In this document: piece by piece, positions 45,458 to 57,507 of the stretch
How positions within the stretch are numbered: position 1 is the stretch's first letter
How the letters are laid out: every line of letters starts with the position of its first letter
Source: Flabesymbios commensalis
Taxonomy: Eukaryota; Annelida; Polychaeta; Terebellida; Flabelligeridae
Length of the DNA stretch: 64,000 bases
Assembly: GCA_964017125.1 (NCBI GenBank)
Contig: OZ024904.1
Location: forward strand, 62,001 to 126,000
Reading direction: 5' to 3'
Notes under the pieces: model-generated
Told to the model about the DNA's origin: nothing
The model's input: the letters and a program-made list of their open reading frames with translations, nothing else
Databases searched by the model: none
Translations under genes and position numbers: made by a program

Positions 45458-46155
45458 GTGAGTTTTTGATTTGCTTGTCACTTTAATTTAATCCATAGAA
45501 TTTTGACTACCTGTGTGTACTTTACCAGCACTAAATTATGTTTGTAAATACCGCAATGCATACTCTTCAATATTTGTGAGATGTGATAATATACACTGTC
45601 CAATGACTGACCTTGGGCCAGCATTAGACTGCATTTTTTATGTTCATTGTCACTTGAAAAAAAACATAGAATGATTTCTAAGTTCCTGCATGTGTTTGCA
45701 AGTTATGGGCCAAATGGTGGGATACTAGATGCTTCTCATTTTCTGTCACCATTAGCACCATAAAAATAACACATCAATTAACAGGAAGCTCTCAGCACCT
45801 TGAGAATACTGCACTGGTTGACATGGTTATCCATTATAAACAAAGGTTTGATTGGTGCAAGTGCCTGCAATTGATTTTTTAAATAAGTCATTGTGTAAAT
45901 TCTTAGCTAGTGAAATACATGTATTTTCAGCTTTATATACATGTCCCAGAAAATGTTTAATTGCTGCGCACAAATAATTTTTTAATTGTGACTTCTTATT
46001 TTGCCTTCCCAGGGTGGATTCTAAGTATGTTAGCACTAGGTATTGAAAGGAATGTCAGTTGCACCATCACTCATTCCTGAGCCTGTATATCTTTGTTGTT
46101 GCAAAAATAAGAATCAAACTGGTCTGCAATTACATCTTGGATATACATTTTCTAG

Positions 46156-47019
46156 AACATAAAAGAAGAAGAAGCATGCATGCAACAGATGAGCAAATTT
46201 ACTCACAGCAAGAGACAGATGTGCAGATTCATTCACAGCAAGAAACCGATGTGCAGATTCACTCACAGCAAGAGACAGATGAGCAGATTTATTTACAGCA
46301 AGAAGCAGATGAGCAAATTCATTCGCAGCAAGAAACATGTGAGCAGATTCATTCACAGCAAGAGACAGATGAGCAGATTCATTCACAGCAAAAAACATGT
46401 GAGCAGATTCACTCACAGCAAGAGACAGATGAGCAGATTCATTCACAGCAAAAAACATGTGAGCAGATTCATTCACAGCAAGAGACAGATGAGCAGATTC
46501 ATTCACAGCAAAAAACATGTGAGCAGATTCATTCACAGCAAGAGACAGATGAGCAGATTCATTCACAGCAAAAAACATGTGAGCAGATTCACTCACAGCA
46601 GGAGACAGATGAGCAGATTCATTCACAGCAAAAAACATGTGAGCAGATTCACTCACAGCAGGAGACAGATGAGCAGATTCATTCACAGCAAGAAATAGAT
46701 GAGCAGATTCATTCACAACAAGAGACAGATGTGCAGATTCATTCACAGCAAAAAACATGTGAGCAGATTCATTCACAGCAAAAAACATGTGAGCAGACTC
46801 ACTCACAGCAGGAGACAGATGAGCAAATTCATTCACAGCAAGAAATAGATGAGCAGATTCATTCACAGCAAGAAATAGATGAGCAGATTCATTCACAGCA
46901 AGAAATAGATGAGCAGATTCATTCACAGCAAGAAATAGATGAGCAGATTCATTCACAGCAAGAGACGGATGGGCAGATTCACTCACAGCAAGAGACCGAT
47001 GTGCAGATTCATTCACAGG
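46156..47019 (+). CDS. PWWP-like gene, large exon encoding a 10-residue tandem repeat
   Basis: Follows acattttctag (3' splice site ending 46155); the first two bases complete the codon from the previous exon and the frame is open for 864 bp to a donor GTATTC at 47020. After 'HKRRRSMHAT' (basic) come about 28 units of D-E-Q-I-H-S-Q-Q-E-T and variants, each 30 bp. In the middle a 60-bp pair (QETDEQIHSQ + QKTCEQIHSQ) is repeated, so the array is itself higher-order. The product would be Q/E/H-rich, hydrophilic and probably disordered. The minus strand is also open for 300 codons, which is a by-product. Very low divergence between units suggests recent expansion or homogenisation and probable length variation between individuals. 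Exon status rests on splice sites and phase only. Confidence 0.55.
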
Positions 47020-47763
47020 GTATTCATTAATAAAAACAATAAGGGGCTGTTTTGAAAAAGTGTGAAAACGATTCTAATTGGTTGACCTTGACCTAGTTTC
47101 AAAGTCATGAAGGACATATTTTAAATTTATGTGTATATTTATTAAATTCAAACTCAAATTTACACGTATTCCCCAGGATGAGGTCAAATTACTTTTGCAA
47201 AATATATGATCTGAATAATGTGTGAGGTTTCATACCAAGGCAGTCCCAGGACAGATGATGTCTACATTTTATCCCTCATCAACTATTTCCTTCAAATTAT
47301 TTATGTACGATTTAATGTGGTACAGGGGATGTTTTCGTTTTTGAGGGTGAAATTATTTATGTACGATTTTAATGTCACACAGGGGATGTATTCGTTTTTG
47401 ATGACGAAAAGTCCTTTCTAGACTAAAATTGAAAATAGCCTATGATTTTTTTTATAAAAATCTTTATTTTCCAATGAGTAATAAAGAAAAAACAGTGTGT
47501 GAATGGTTTAATCTGTATATTTGCAGTTTTGATAAAAAGGCTATCCTTATTGGTACGGTGCCAAACACTAATATGTTTGTTTGAAACTCACGCCCACCAA
47601 GTAACTAGTAATACAGTCCCCCAATATCTGTGCATACTTGAGCTACCTACTGACTATTAAAACTTTGTCTGTTTTCAAGATGTTTAAAATTATGATACAC
47701 CATTGGAATCGCTTGAAGACACACTAATTATTATTTTGCTTGTGTTATTTAATGATTCAACAG

Positions 47764-47850
47764 TTCACATTCCGGAAAATTCAAAAGTGGTGGATTTGGG
47801 ACTAGATCAAGAAGAGAATATGCATATTGCACAAGCGTCACTGTCAACAG
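47764..47850 (+). CDS. PWWP-like gene, 87-bp exon (predicted)
   Basis: Bounded by tgattcaacag (3' site ending 47763) and GTGAGA (47851). In phase 1 it reads 'VHIPENSKVVDLGLDQEE' then 'NMHIAQASLST'. 87 bp, so phase is kept (1 to 1). An optional 45-bp exon (49147-49191, also phase-neutral) may follow; evidence for that one is weak. Confidence 0.5.
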
Positions 47851-49864
47851 GTGAGATATGTTTGTGACATTAGCATTTGAGCCCCAAAGTTTTATTAGAA
47901 CGTTTGTTAATTACAAAAAGATAATTAAACATGTTATCAACGATCATCAGTTGAAAACGTTTATTCAATTATGGCTGATTATCAGTTGCAAAAGTACAAA
48001 ATACTCCCAAACTTGGCTTATGAAAGGTGCTGCTGTGTTTGTATTAGCCTATATCCACTATATTTAAAACATTTTCAATTTATCCTCTAATTTACTTTTA
48101 GGCTGAATTAAAAAATTTATACTGAATAAGATTATGTAGTTGTGATCAATTCTATGCTGAAATAAATTTTTTATACTAAATAAGATGGATGTAGCTGTGA
48201 TCAATTCTATATTGAGAGACATTATGACAGCTTTCTTAATATTATTTTACAAACATGACCATGAAATGCCCATCTATATATCCGACAATTTATATTCAAT
48301 GACCAAAGTTAGGAATTAGCCACATATTTTTATTTGCCAATGGCAATGGTTACTAAGATAACTTCTAAAGCTTTGTGTTAAACAGGTATGTAATTTTAGA
48401 ATATATAAATGCATACTAAAAAATGTTTGTTTTTCACTTCAGATCCAAAAATCTTTGCCTCGAAACGAAAGCACAGTCTCTGTTGATAACTAAGGTAAAA
48501 TAACATAACTTTATGTGACAATGACGTTTATCACAGGCCATGTATGAATGTATCACACGGCAATGCAGATGAGGCGGGAGGACGTCTGTTACCAGGAATA
48601 GCTTTAACTTTTTTATTTGCATAGTCATCCAGATGCTGGTTGCCTAGTAGATTGCAACCCCACCACACAAAATAGAGCTTAACGGTCCTCTTGACGGTCC
48701 CCAGGCAGATAGAATTGGAAAGTGAACCAATCTAAAAGTTTACAAGCTTACATGGTAACAAGTTTACATTGATGGAGATATTAGCTGATAATATTAAAAC
48801 TGCTGAACACGCAACCTTTATTTTATTAAGTTTCATGTCGAAACGTAGGCTCTTCACATGACTAAAATTTCGATGTTGGGAACTCAGTGGTTCAAAAGTA
48901 TTCACACTTGTTAGCTGCTATAAAGTTGTAACATAAAAAAATTCATCGGTATATCTGATCAGCCAAAAATTATAGGATGTCATAAAAAATAATTACAATC
49001 ATATTTGTTGAATAATTTTTACATGCTTTGTTTATTTCTTTGAAAATCATCTAATTTATTTCGTAGGCTCTTCATGTTTTACTTGTACTCCTTTTACTAC
49101 TTCCTAAACAAATTGCTCATATATCTTATTTGTTTTTGTTTTAAAGAAAACTATGGCTATAGAAGATTCAACAACCACTGCAGAAAAGGAAGTCAGTATG
49201 ATAAGGACCAAAAAATTAGCTTATTGCTATTGCTTTAAATTATATTTATTTCTGTAATTATCTTTAATTAAGTCTACACCCACTATGTGATGGTGGAGAC
49301 TTATTGTTTTTGCTGAGTCCCCCCGCCGCCGCCACTTGTTTCTGCTCTCACTCGAAAACCCCTACTCAGATTATTTCCAAATATTTGTAATATGCATACT
49401 GGCCCTGGGGAAATTGTCTGGTAATTTTTTTTTGCGTTTTTAAGTTTCTTCAACAAAATTCAAGATGGCCGCCAAAATCCCATGGTGCGCGCTAGAGCTT
49501 AAACCACTTCATCGATTTGTTTCATGTTTGGGAAGGGAAGACCTTACTATGGACGTGAGCTGAAAAGCTATTGGTGTGATTCTGATAATAAAAACTTTAC
49601 TTTTTTTACGTTTTAGTATTTTAGCGATTATCATCAAAAATTTTATTTCAGCCGCGTGGCTAAAGCAATGCGTCGCACCCAGACGCATCAATGGAAAGGC
49701 AGCCTTACATTTTCTTTACTATCGTGGTTGTGAGTTGTAGAAATTCGGAAAATCCTATCTGGCCAGTATGGTTGAAAGTACTGTATCCTTTATATACAGC
49801 CCCCAAAAAAACAAATGCACCATATATAGTTTTAATCAAAATTGTTCGTTATTTGATATTTCAG
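47851..49864. other. Introns of the PWWP-like gene (first part)
   Basis: AT-rich. One tempting exon-like block, 48443-48494 (ttcacttcag | ... aactaag | gtaaaa), carries a stop in the phase set by its neighbours. A 'ttcaagatggccgcc' phrase at 49459 and 'ccactatgtgatggtgga' at 49281 are repeat-derived. Confidence 0.4.
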
Positions 49865-49948
49865 CAGTTAACATTACGGGAGCACCAGATGAGGAAAATG
49901 TGGTGGTAGAGGAAGAGGAAAACCTGCCACAACCCCCTCATTCCAAAG
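49865..49948 (+). CDS. PWWP-like gene, acidic exon (predicted)
   Basis: Bounded by ttgatatttcag (ending 49864) and GTGATA (49949); a second acceptor three bases later (cagcag) is possible. In phase 1 it reads 'VNITGAPDEENVVVEEEENL' then 'PQPPHSK'. 84 bp, phase 1 to 1. An acidic, disordered linker. Confidence 0.5.
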
Positions 49949-51690
49949 GTGATATATTTTTTTGGATATTAGCATTACATCCAGTTTCTTGTTATTTTTA
50001 TCGACCTGCGATTTGGGCGTGGAAGTCATACTCTCAGGCATATATAGGCACCACATTCACAAACCAGTTTGTAAATTTCCACCAACAAAAGGATGATACA
50101 GTCTTTTATTTTCAGTTTATACATCTAAGACATGTCCAATATTCAACCACATGCACTGCTATATGATTTCTCTTACAATATTTGGCAGAAACCAACCCTT
50201 CAATGACAAAAGTGCCATAAGTTACACAGTGTTGTTTTTTAGATGCAAACACTGTATGTAAATTTCACAGGGTAAATTATAAACTATAATGACAGATCTA
50301 TGTCCTACCTTCATCCAGCAATAGATTGAAATGAACCCGCCTTTGCAAACAAGTAAGTCAGTGTATTGCAAATAAAATTGTTTTTTTAAGTACATGATTC
50401 CCAATATTTTTCTTGAAATTCAGAGCAGGCGATCGGGAAAAAGTGTGAACTTATCATGGGTTTTGGGGTTGGAGGGCAAATAAATATTTATTTTCATCAT
50501 TAGTTCACAATATATCTGTCTATGTTGGAAAATGGCGGGCCGGCAAAAAAAAAACCCAAACAATTTCAATTATATTTTTTTATTGATTTACGTGATTCTG
50601 CGGTTTTGAGAACCAAGTAATTAATTTAAAAAATATCATCTCATCTGTACCCGCGTACACATTTTCCTTGTTGATAAAAAATACTTTATCTTTGGTCTGT
50701 CCATCACTTACGGCTAAGACGGTGTCAGGCGTTATTGATAATCAGCCTTGTCTGCCAGCATTTGACTAAACTCAACCTGATATTTATATATTCCCTTGAT
50801 GGAGCTTGTATTGATACGGTAGCGTCAGCTAAGCTTTTTTTCTGCTGACCGTTGCATCCAGAAATCTGTAATTGATACCAGAGATGCATCTTACAAAGGG
50901 CTAGGCCAAGTTCTAATATGACTTTTTTTCCGTCATCTGCCAATTTTTTTAATTATGGGTAAATCAATTAACTTCAAACTGTAAAATGTACATGTTAAAA
51001 GATCATGATTGGGCTTCAATACTTTTTTGAAAAATATACAATTTACATTATATAAAATTTAAAATGGCTGCCAGCAAATAAAAATATAACTACCTAGCGG
51101 CCATTTTGGCATTTAAAAAAGAAATTTTTAAATGATTACCTGTGTGAGCAAGTCATGCGAAAGTATTTTCTCCGAAATTGGATGATTATTTGTTGTTCTT
51201 AGATCGCATTATGATTACTACTGGGGAAGCACTCGTTTTGGCGAACACTCCCACAAACAAATTAACAAAAGCTAATTCGAGGAGAGCCTGTCTCAGGAAT
51301 GCACAATAGGCATGTGATTTAAACATTAAATTATAAAATATTGCTTATTCTGCATAATATAACATAAAATCACCTGTTTTACAAATTTAATATTTAAGGT
51401 ATTTGGAAACAAATATTATGGTGTTTCTCTAAAAATGCTGAAATTTCAATTTGATGCCTGTGGGATGAAATTTTTCACTTAAAACATAATAGATAAACTC
51501 GACTTTTTTGTTCAGATTGTCCTCTTCTAGTAAGGTCTTGAGATTGGTAATCATTATGCATCCCCATCTGGGTGCATTTATGTGTTCATTAGATAGCCGC
51601 TGCCTCCGCCGCTCGCCAACTACAGTTTGGGCTCTCATTCAAGAACCACTCGATATTTTTATCTTATTTCACTACTAGTATTACTTTAAC
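49949..51690. other. Intron of the PWWP-like gene (second part)
   Basis: No coding exon found. Contains scattered 'atggcggcc'/'atggctgcc' phrases (about 50533, 51064, 51100) of repeat origin. Confidence 0.4.
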
Positions 51691-51715
51691 CTCACTAAAT
51701 TATGTTGATTGGATT

Positions 51716-52263
51716 TACGTTCCACTTTATTGATTTCAATATATTGATCTGATTGGTTTTCTTTATGAAGACGATATCTCAAGAACCACTAGTCCGATTC
51801 ACTCGTATGTTGTATATAGGCACCTATTTGCCCGGCTGCGAAAAAAAGAAAATGGCGGCCATTTTGAACTTTGGGGGGGGGGGGGGATTTTTAAATGTAG
51901 TATTTTGGCTGTATTGAGCAGTTTATCTTGAAATAGCCTTCATATATATACTAATTATGTATAATTTTGCTGATTTAAATATGGTTCCGCTTGATTGATT
52001 TCAATATTTTGTTCTGATTGGTTTTCCTCATGAACGCGATATCTCAAAAACCGCTAGTCCGATTTTGTATGTAGTCACCTATTTGCCCGGCCGCGCAATG
52101 AAAAGGTCTCTGATCGCGGTTCAATGCTTTTTGAGAGAATGACTGCTATTTTGAAATTTTTTGTTGTTATTTTTTACTGTAGTATTTTAGCTGTATTGGG
52201 CAGGTTATCTTTAAGTAGCCTTCATATATATACTAATCATGTGGAATTTCACTAATTTGTTCA
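51716..52263. repeat. Two-unit direct repeat, period about 265-280 bp, in the last intron
   Basis: 'tgatttcaatat...ctgattggtttt...gcgatatctcaa(a/g)aac' at 51731 and again at 51996; 'cacctatttgcccgg(c)' at about 51821 and 52077; 'agccttcatatatatactaat' at about 51937 and 52218. A 13-base G run sits at 51873-51887. Diverged repeat with no coding content. Confidence 0.75.
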
Positions 52264-52385
52264 TGGTTCCCCTGCCGGAATGCTTGATGGGGATGCATTC
52301 GTTTTAGCCACGCAGCGAAGACACACTATGTGATCTCTCCGTAATTCAACAATACCATTTATTTCCTTTAAATTTTTTGTTACAG

Positions 52386-52564
52386 GTCATTCTAAAAGCA
52401 GGTGGTCTGACGTTGAGAACAAGGCATTTTTAACATCTTTTAATCATCATTTGCACAAACGCAAAATGCCGCCTACAGAAAAAATAAAACATTTCTGCCA
52501 GTCGACGGGAAGGACTGTGCCACAAGCTCGGGCGAAGCTGAACAACATAATGCTGGGAAAATAA
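52386..52564 (+). CDS. PWWP-like gene, last exon: basic tryptophan-containing C-terminal domain
   Basis: Follows ttttttgttacag (ending 52385). The phase-1 join gives 'GHSKSRWSDVENKAFLTSFN' then 'HHLHKRKMPPTEKIKHFCQS' then 'TGRTVPQARAKLNNIMLGK' and TAA at 52562-52564, with AATAAA-type text overlapping the stop. The pattern W-x3-E-x2-A-x3-x-F-x3-L-x3-K-x-P followed by a second helix pair recurs at the C-terminus of many uncharacterised aquatic-animal proteins and looks like a Myb/SANT-like helical DNA-binding unit. I know of no tested function. All internal joins in this gene are phase 1, so exons could be skipped without losing frame. Confidence 0.6.
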
Positions 52565-52569
52565 AATAA

Positions 52570-53505
52570 AAATGTGAAAATAGAATAAGACTTTTTTACT
52601 GACTTTCCATCGGTCGTGATTAGCACAACATAATATCAGTATTTGGAGGTCAAATCTGGCAAATGATTTTTGTAAAGAGCGTGATCACATTATAAACGTA
52701 TACAATACATTTAATAATCAAAATGGGTCTTTTTAAAGCCTAAAAATGATGATGAATGATTTTGAGAATTTTACAAAAGTTTACTTTGTGGCTATTTTTA
52801 GGCCTCAGCCAAAATTTTGGCAGATGCCTATTGTCATCACCAGGCGCGCCCGTCCGTCCGTCTGTCCGCCACTTTTGGCACTATAACTTGTTTCGCTTAA
52901 GTGAAATGCACATTAAACTTTACATACAGGCTAATCATGACTAAAGCTTGACTAATTTCACATTTGACCTTTCTGTGAACCCTATGACCTTGACTTTTTT
53001 CTGATCAACAAATTTTCTCGTTAACGGGATTCACTGAAGATTTTTTTATGTATCGCTCCAAAATTTATACCATATATCCATTTCACTAATAACTCGGATG
53101 AGTTCGAAATTGGGCAAGATGCGGACAGAAACTAGGTCATGATACATGCCCACATACCATACAATATAACTTTATATATATATATATAAATAATATATAT
53201 ATATATATTCTAATGGTAATAATATATATATATATATATAAATGGAATATATATGTAGATATATATACTTTTTCTGTTTTTCACATCTTACATTCACGCA
53301 AATGATACTATATGGATCCATAGGGAATGGATATACATCCCCCACAGGCGCGTCAACCGCAAACCACATGGAGCTAGCATATTTCAACTAGTCCTATACT
53401 GACTCTCACCCTGTATGGATTCCTCGTGCCAAGACATAAAGAAATATTACCTAAAAAGGGCTTTTTTGAATGATAAACTCAATGTTTTATTCACAATAAA
53501 ATTGG
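52570..53505. other. Intergenic DNA
   Basis: Contains a 'ggcctcagccaaaattttggcagatgcctattgtcatcac' to 'gaccttgactttt' block (52801-53000) of repeat type. A (TA)n tract fills 53173-53241. No gene. Confidence 0.45.
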
Positions 53506-53509
53506 AAAG

Positions 53510-54051
53510 TAAACAATTATGATGACAATATATAGTACTGCACTGGAGGCTGGGTGCCTCGGGGGGTCGTGCGGACCCTTTGGTGCCACCACACGCGCGT
53601 GGCCGTCCTGGGCGCCCATCTGCACTGTGCTGACTTATATAAAATCTCTTTTATAAAAATGTCTATGTATCACTTCCAAGGCCGCCTCTAGCCTCCCCGC
53701 CCCTTTTTGCAATTTTCTGGACTCTCATCCGCAACAGCTTTATCACTCCGCATTATTCATCCGCACCATTGTAGGCCTGGATCTACAATCATAACGTTTT
53801 TATTCGATTACCAATAAGCAAATTTCTACATAATTTTATTCTGTTAAAATCAACATTTTACTTGACAACCACTCATTTATGATATAACATCATATAGGTG
53901 ATTTATTTCATTGTTTAAAACTCACTATAGATCGGTTACCTAGCAACACTTGTGATGTCACAATGTTGCAGGCTTAACAAAACCAGTTTGTCATGTGTGT
54001 CTCTGCCTATTGCCCTGATGAAGCTCTAAAGCGAAACATGTCGGAATAAAC
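53510..54051 (+). mobile_element. Penelope-type terminal piece (pLTR-like) with hammerhead, copy 2
   Basis: Counterpart of 20569-21124. Here the first 78 bases (53510-53587, 'ggctgggtgcctcgg') are in forward orientation, opposite to copy 1, and continue without a break into the ccacacgcgcgtgg palindrome and the rest. This is probably the older arrangement. Confidence 0.5.
54008..54048 (+). ncRNA. Hammerhead-ribozyme-like motif (type I), second copy
   Basis: TATT(G)CC - CTGATGA - AGCTCTAAAGC - GAAA - CATG - T - C - GGAATA. The core is identical to 21079-21119; only the stem II loop differs (CTAA in place of TTAA), a change that keeps the fold. Confidence 0.72.
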
Positions 54052-55289
54052 CTGAATCCAAAGATGGCAGTGTGTTATTCTTTTTCATAAAATGTACCTC
54101 TCGAGAAGAAAGTAACCTTTGATTTTGACACATTTATTTTTAGTTTCCACAGATGGCAGTATTCCTCCAGCAAATAGATCGAGTTTTGTAAATCTTTGGC
54201 GATTCAGCCAATAGGACAGTGTCATCTGCATACAGTAAAATATATAATTTTAAAAGCGCGCAAAGATGTGTGTTGCTAAATCGCATATTTATTTTAAACC
54301 CATGTCGAACCATGTCGAACCCAGATAAGACATGAAAAATTATCTGTCAATGAAGCATTTATGGCTACACATATTTTATCTGATTCATACATGTTATATA
54401 CAACTCGATTTTTTTTTCCTGAAATATTACATTTTAATAGTTTTACCATAGCTTAGACCTACTTATTGTGTCGAAGGCTATGGTATAATCGATATAACAA
54501 CAATATAATCTTTTTTGTGTTACTTAAATATATATCAAATAAAGATGTTAAAGCAAACATGTGATCTGTTGTTGAGAAGCCAGATCTAAAACCTGCTTGC
54601 CCTGGAACTATTATTTGATTGATCCCTACTGTTTAAAAAAATAGAAAAAAGCTTACCAAGGCAACATTATATAGCTATACCGCGATAATGTTAGGATTAT
54701 CTCTCGCGCCTGTGTTTTTGTACAGTGGTTTTATAATACATACGCTCCACTGTTCTGGAAATATACCAGTAACTTATATACATTAACAAGTCTGACTATC
54801 ATATCAATTATTTTAAATGGTGAATACCTTAGAAATTTATTTAAAACATGTTGCTGCCACTTGATTTATTATTTTTTAACTTTCGTACCAATTTTAACAT
54901 TTCACCTGTCATTACATGGTTATTAAAAAAAGGATCCACGTTTTCTTCTGGAATATTTATTTCAGTTTCAATTATTTCAGCCTGATTCACATTTTTAAAA
55001 TGATCATGGAAGACTTCCAACGATATATCATTAAACGTTTTTGAGACTTCTGTTCATTTATTAGATTCCAATATTCTCTAGGATTAGTTGTCTTCAGGAC
55101 ACGAATTTTATTTATTACTTTCTGCTTATAATTGTTGAATGCTTTATTTATTTCCTTTTTGTACTTCCTAATAGATTTTCCCAAGATAATAATTTTTTTG
55201 TTAGTCTGTATTTATTTTTAAACTTCACCTATTCTATCCTACTTATTTCGCAAGAGTCATTATACCACACATATATGTGCGTGTTTACG
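54052..55289 (-). mobile_element. LINE fragment, second inverted copy
   Basis: Counterpart of 21125-22349 on the minus strand: RT fragment, 'NPREYWNLINEQKSQKRL', 'VWYNDSCEI', ending at CGTGTTTACG (55280-55289). It keeps slightly more of the LINE at the junction (gcacatatatgtgtgg) than copy 1 does. Inactive. Confidence 0.8.
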
Positions 55290-57507
55290 TGCACGTCATT
55301 GTTTACCTTCTGAGTGAGAAGCACATTGGGTGACAGAATAGTGGGTGAATCGGGATCATTTGACACAGGCAATATGGGCCTGCTGTTTACTATAGCATAT
55401 ATCTCTGCTACAAACGTGCACAACACTTCATGAGTAAGATGTCTTGTAGTGACATCACACAGCATGGAATCTAAAATCCTTCTTACAAGTCCGATCATTC
55501 GCTCCCAAGCTCCGCCCATGTGCGAAGCGTGAGGAGCGTTAAATTTCCAAATAACCCCAGGCTGAAGTAGAACTTTATCAATGTGCTTATCCTCTACATT
55601 TATCGCTGCAATGTTCAGGTCATCTGTTGCACCAACAAAATTAGTACCCCTGTCGGATCTCAGTTCCTTAACTGGACCTTTAATTGCCACACATCTCCTC
55701 AGGGCATTGATAAAACATGATGATGACATATCTTCTATCACTTCAATATGTACAGCCCTTGATACTAAACATGAGAAGTTTATGGCCCATCGTTTTGAGT
55801 TTGCACTACCTCCCCTGATACGGCGTGTAACAATGGACCAAGGGCCAAATGTGTCAACTCCCACATATGTGAATGGGGGACTAGGCGTGAGACGATCAGC
55901 TGGAAGAGGGGCCATTTTTTGTTGTAGAGGCTTTCCTCGTAACTTGATACACCTCACACAGTTTCTCGAGAGTGAGTTTATCAATCTTTTTACACCAGTT
56001 ATCCACAACCCACCTGAACGAATCGAGCCTTCTGTTAGGTGGCGGCCTTGGTGGCGAACTTTCTCATGATGATGAAGCACCAACAACCTAGCGATTTGAC
56101 TTTTTCCTGGTATTATATATGGATGTTTTTCTTTTTCAGACAGATCAGAGTTCTCAAGTCGACCGCCAATTCTCAGCAACCCATCTTTGTCTAGTGATGG
56201 GGAGAGATTTATCAATGAGCTGTCCTTCGGAAGAAGTTTTTCACCCTGCCATGCACTGGTTTTCAGCTTCTGTGTGTTGGCTGGCCTAGTAGCCAAATCT
56301 GCTGGATTGAGGTTGGTAGGCACATAATACCACTGTGTCTTTAAAGACTATCTACGAATTCTGTCAACTCGGTTACCAACGTAGACCTGGAACCTACACG
56401 TCTCATTGTTTATGTAAACCCAGGACGACTTGACTATCAGTATAAAATGAAACTGAGTCCAATGGTAAATGGGTCTTAATGAAGGTAGCCAACTCTATAG
56501 CAAGTACAGCTGCGCATAACTCCAAGCGTGGAATGGTGTGACCATGTAGTGCTGCCACTTTGGATTTGCCAATAACAAACCCTACATTAGATGCTTGATT
56601 TATATCATACAGCTTAATATAGGCAACAGCTCCTATAGCTTCCTTTGAAGCGTCTGAAAAGACATGTAATTCACGTTTTTCACTTTGTTGGAAGGATATA
56701 TTCGTGAACTGTCTTGGTATCTTCAACTCTTGGAGCTCATTCAAAGATTCTTTCCATGTTTCCCACTCGTCTTGCAGGCCTCTAGGTTATGGTTCATCCC
56801 AGTCAAGTTTACTTTCTGCCATTGCCGCCCTCATTATCAGCCTTCCTTGCAACAAGACAGGAGCGACAAATCCAAGAGGATCAAAGACACTATTGACAGT
56901 GGATAAAATGCTTCTTTTGGTGTACGGCTTGTCTGCATTATTTAGCTGATATGTGAATGTGTCATTTGGCATGTCCCACAACAAGCCTAGACTCCTTTGT
57001 AATTCAGTATCAAAGTTTATTTCCTTTGCTAAGTTCTCCTTAGGGAATCTGGCCAAGACATTCGCATCGTTGGAAGCTACCTTATAAGGTATGAGGTTGC
57101 CTCCCTCACGTAACCTTTGCTGTGTTCCCAGCATTAAGTTCACAGCTAGATCTACATCTGGTAGAGATACTAGGCCATCATCCACATAAAAACTGTTCTT
57201 CACAAATTTTGTCACACTGAGTGGAGTCAGAATCATGATCACACACCGACATTCTCAGGCCTAAGGTTGCCACAGCTGGAGAAGGAGCATTTCCAAACAC
57301 ATGCACACGCATGCGGTATTCAATTATTGGTTTTTCTATATTGCTATCTTGGAACCACAAGAATCTCAAAAAATTTCTTTGTTTCTCATTAACCTCAAAA
57401 TTGAAAAACATCTGTTTAATGTCTCCTGTGACAGCAACTTTTTCTTCCCGAAACCTCATCAAAACACCAACAAGGTTATTTGTCAGGTCTGGTCCGGTCA
57501 GTGAGAC
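55280..57507 (-). mobile_element. BEL/Pao fossil, pol part, copy 2
   Basis: Same family and same order of parts as 22340-24838: RT (57570 to about 56790, 'VHVFGNAPSPAVATLGLR', 'FYVDDGLVS'), RNase H-like region ('FSDASKEAIGAVAYIK', 'NPADLATRPA'), integrase ('VGVDTFGPW', 'LRSDRGTNFVGA', 'HMGGAWERMIGLVRRILD'). Broken in several places and incomplete; no LTR identified. Its RT is interrupted by the LINE at 57508, and the N-terminal RT and gag side of a Pao element resumes beyond that LINE at about 61915. Confidence 0.88.

Noticed and set aside
46114-47016. 300-codon minus-strand frame (ESAHLFLAVN repeats)
   Set aside because: Reverse shadow of the 30-bp coding repeat; the plus strand has matching splice sites and phase.
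48443-48494. Extra exon of the PWWP-like gene
   Set aside because: Good splice-site text, but it contains a stop in the phase required by its neighbours; only another phase is open.
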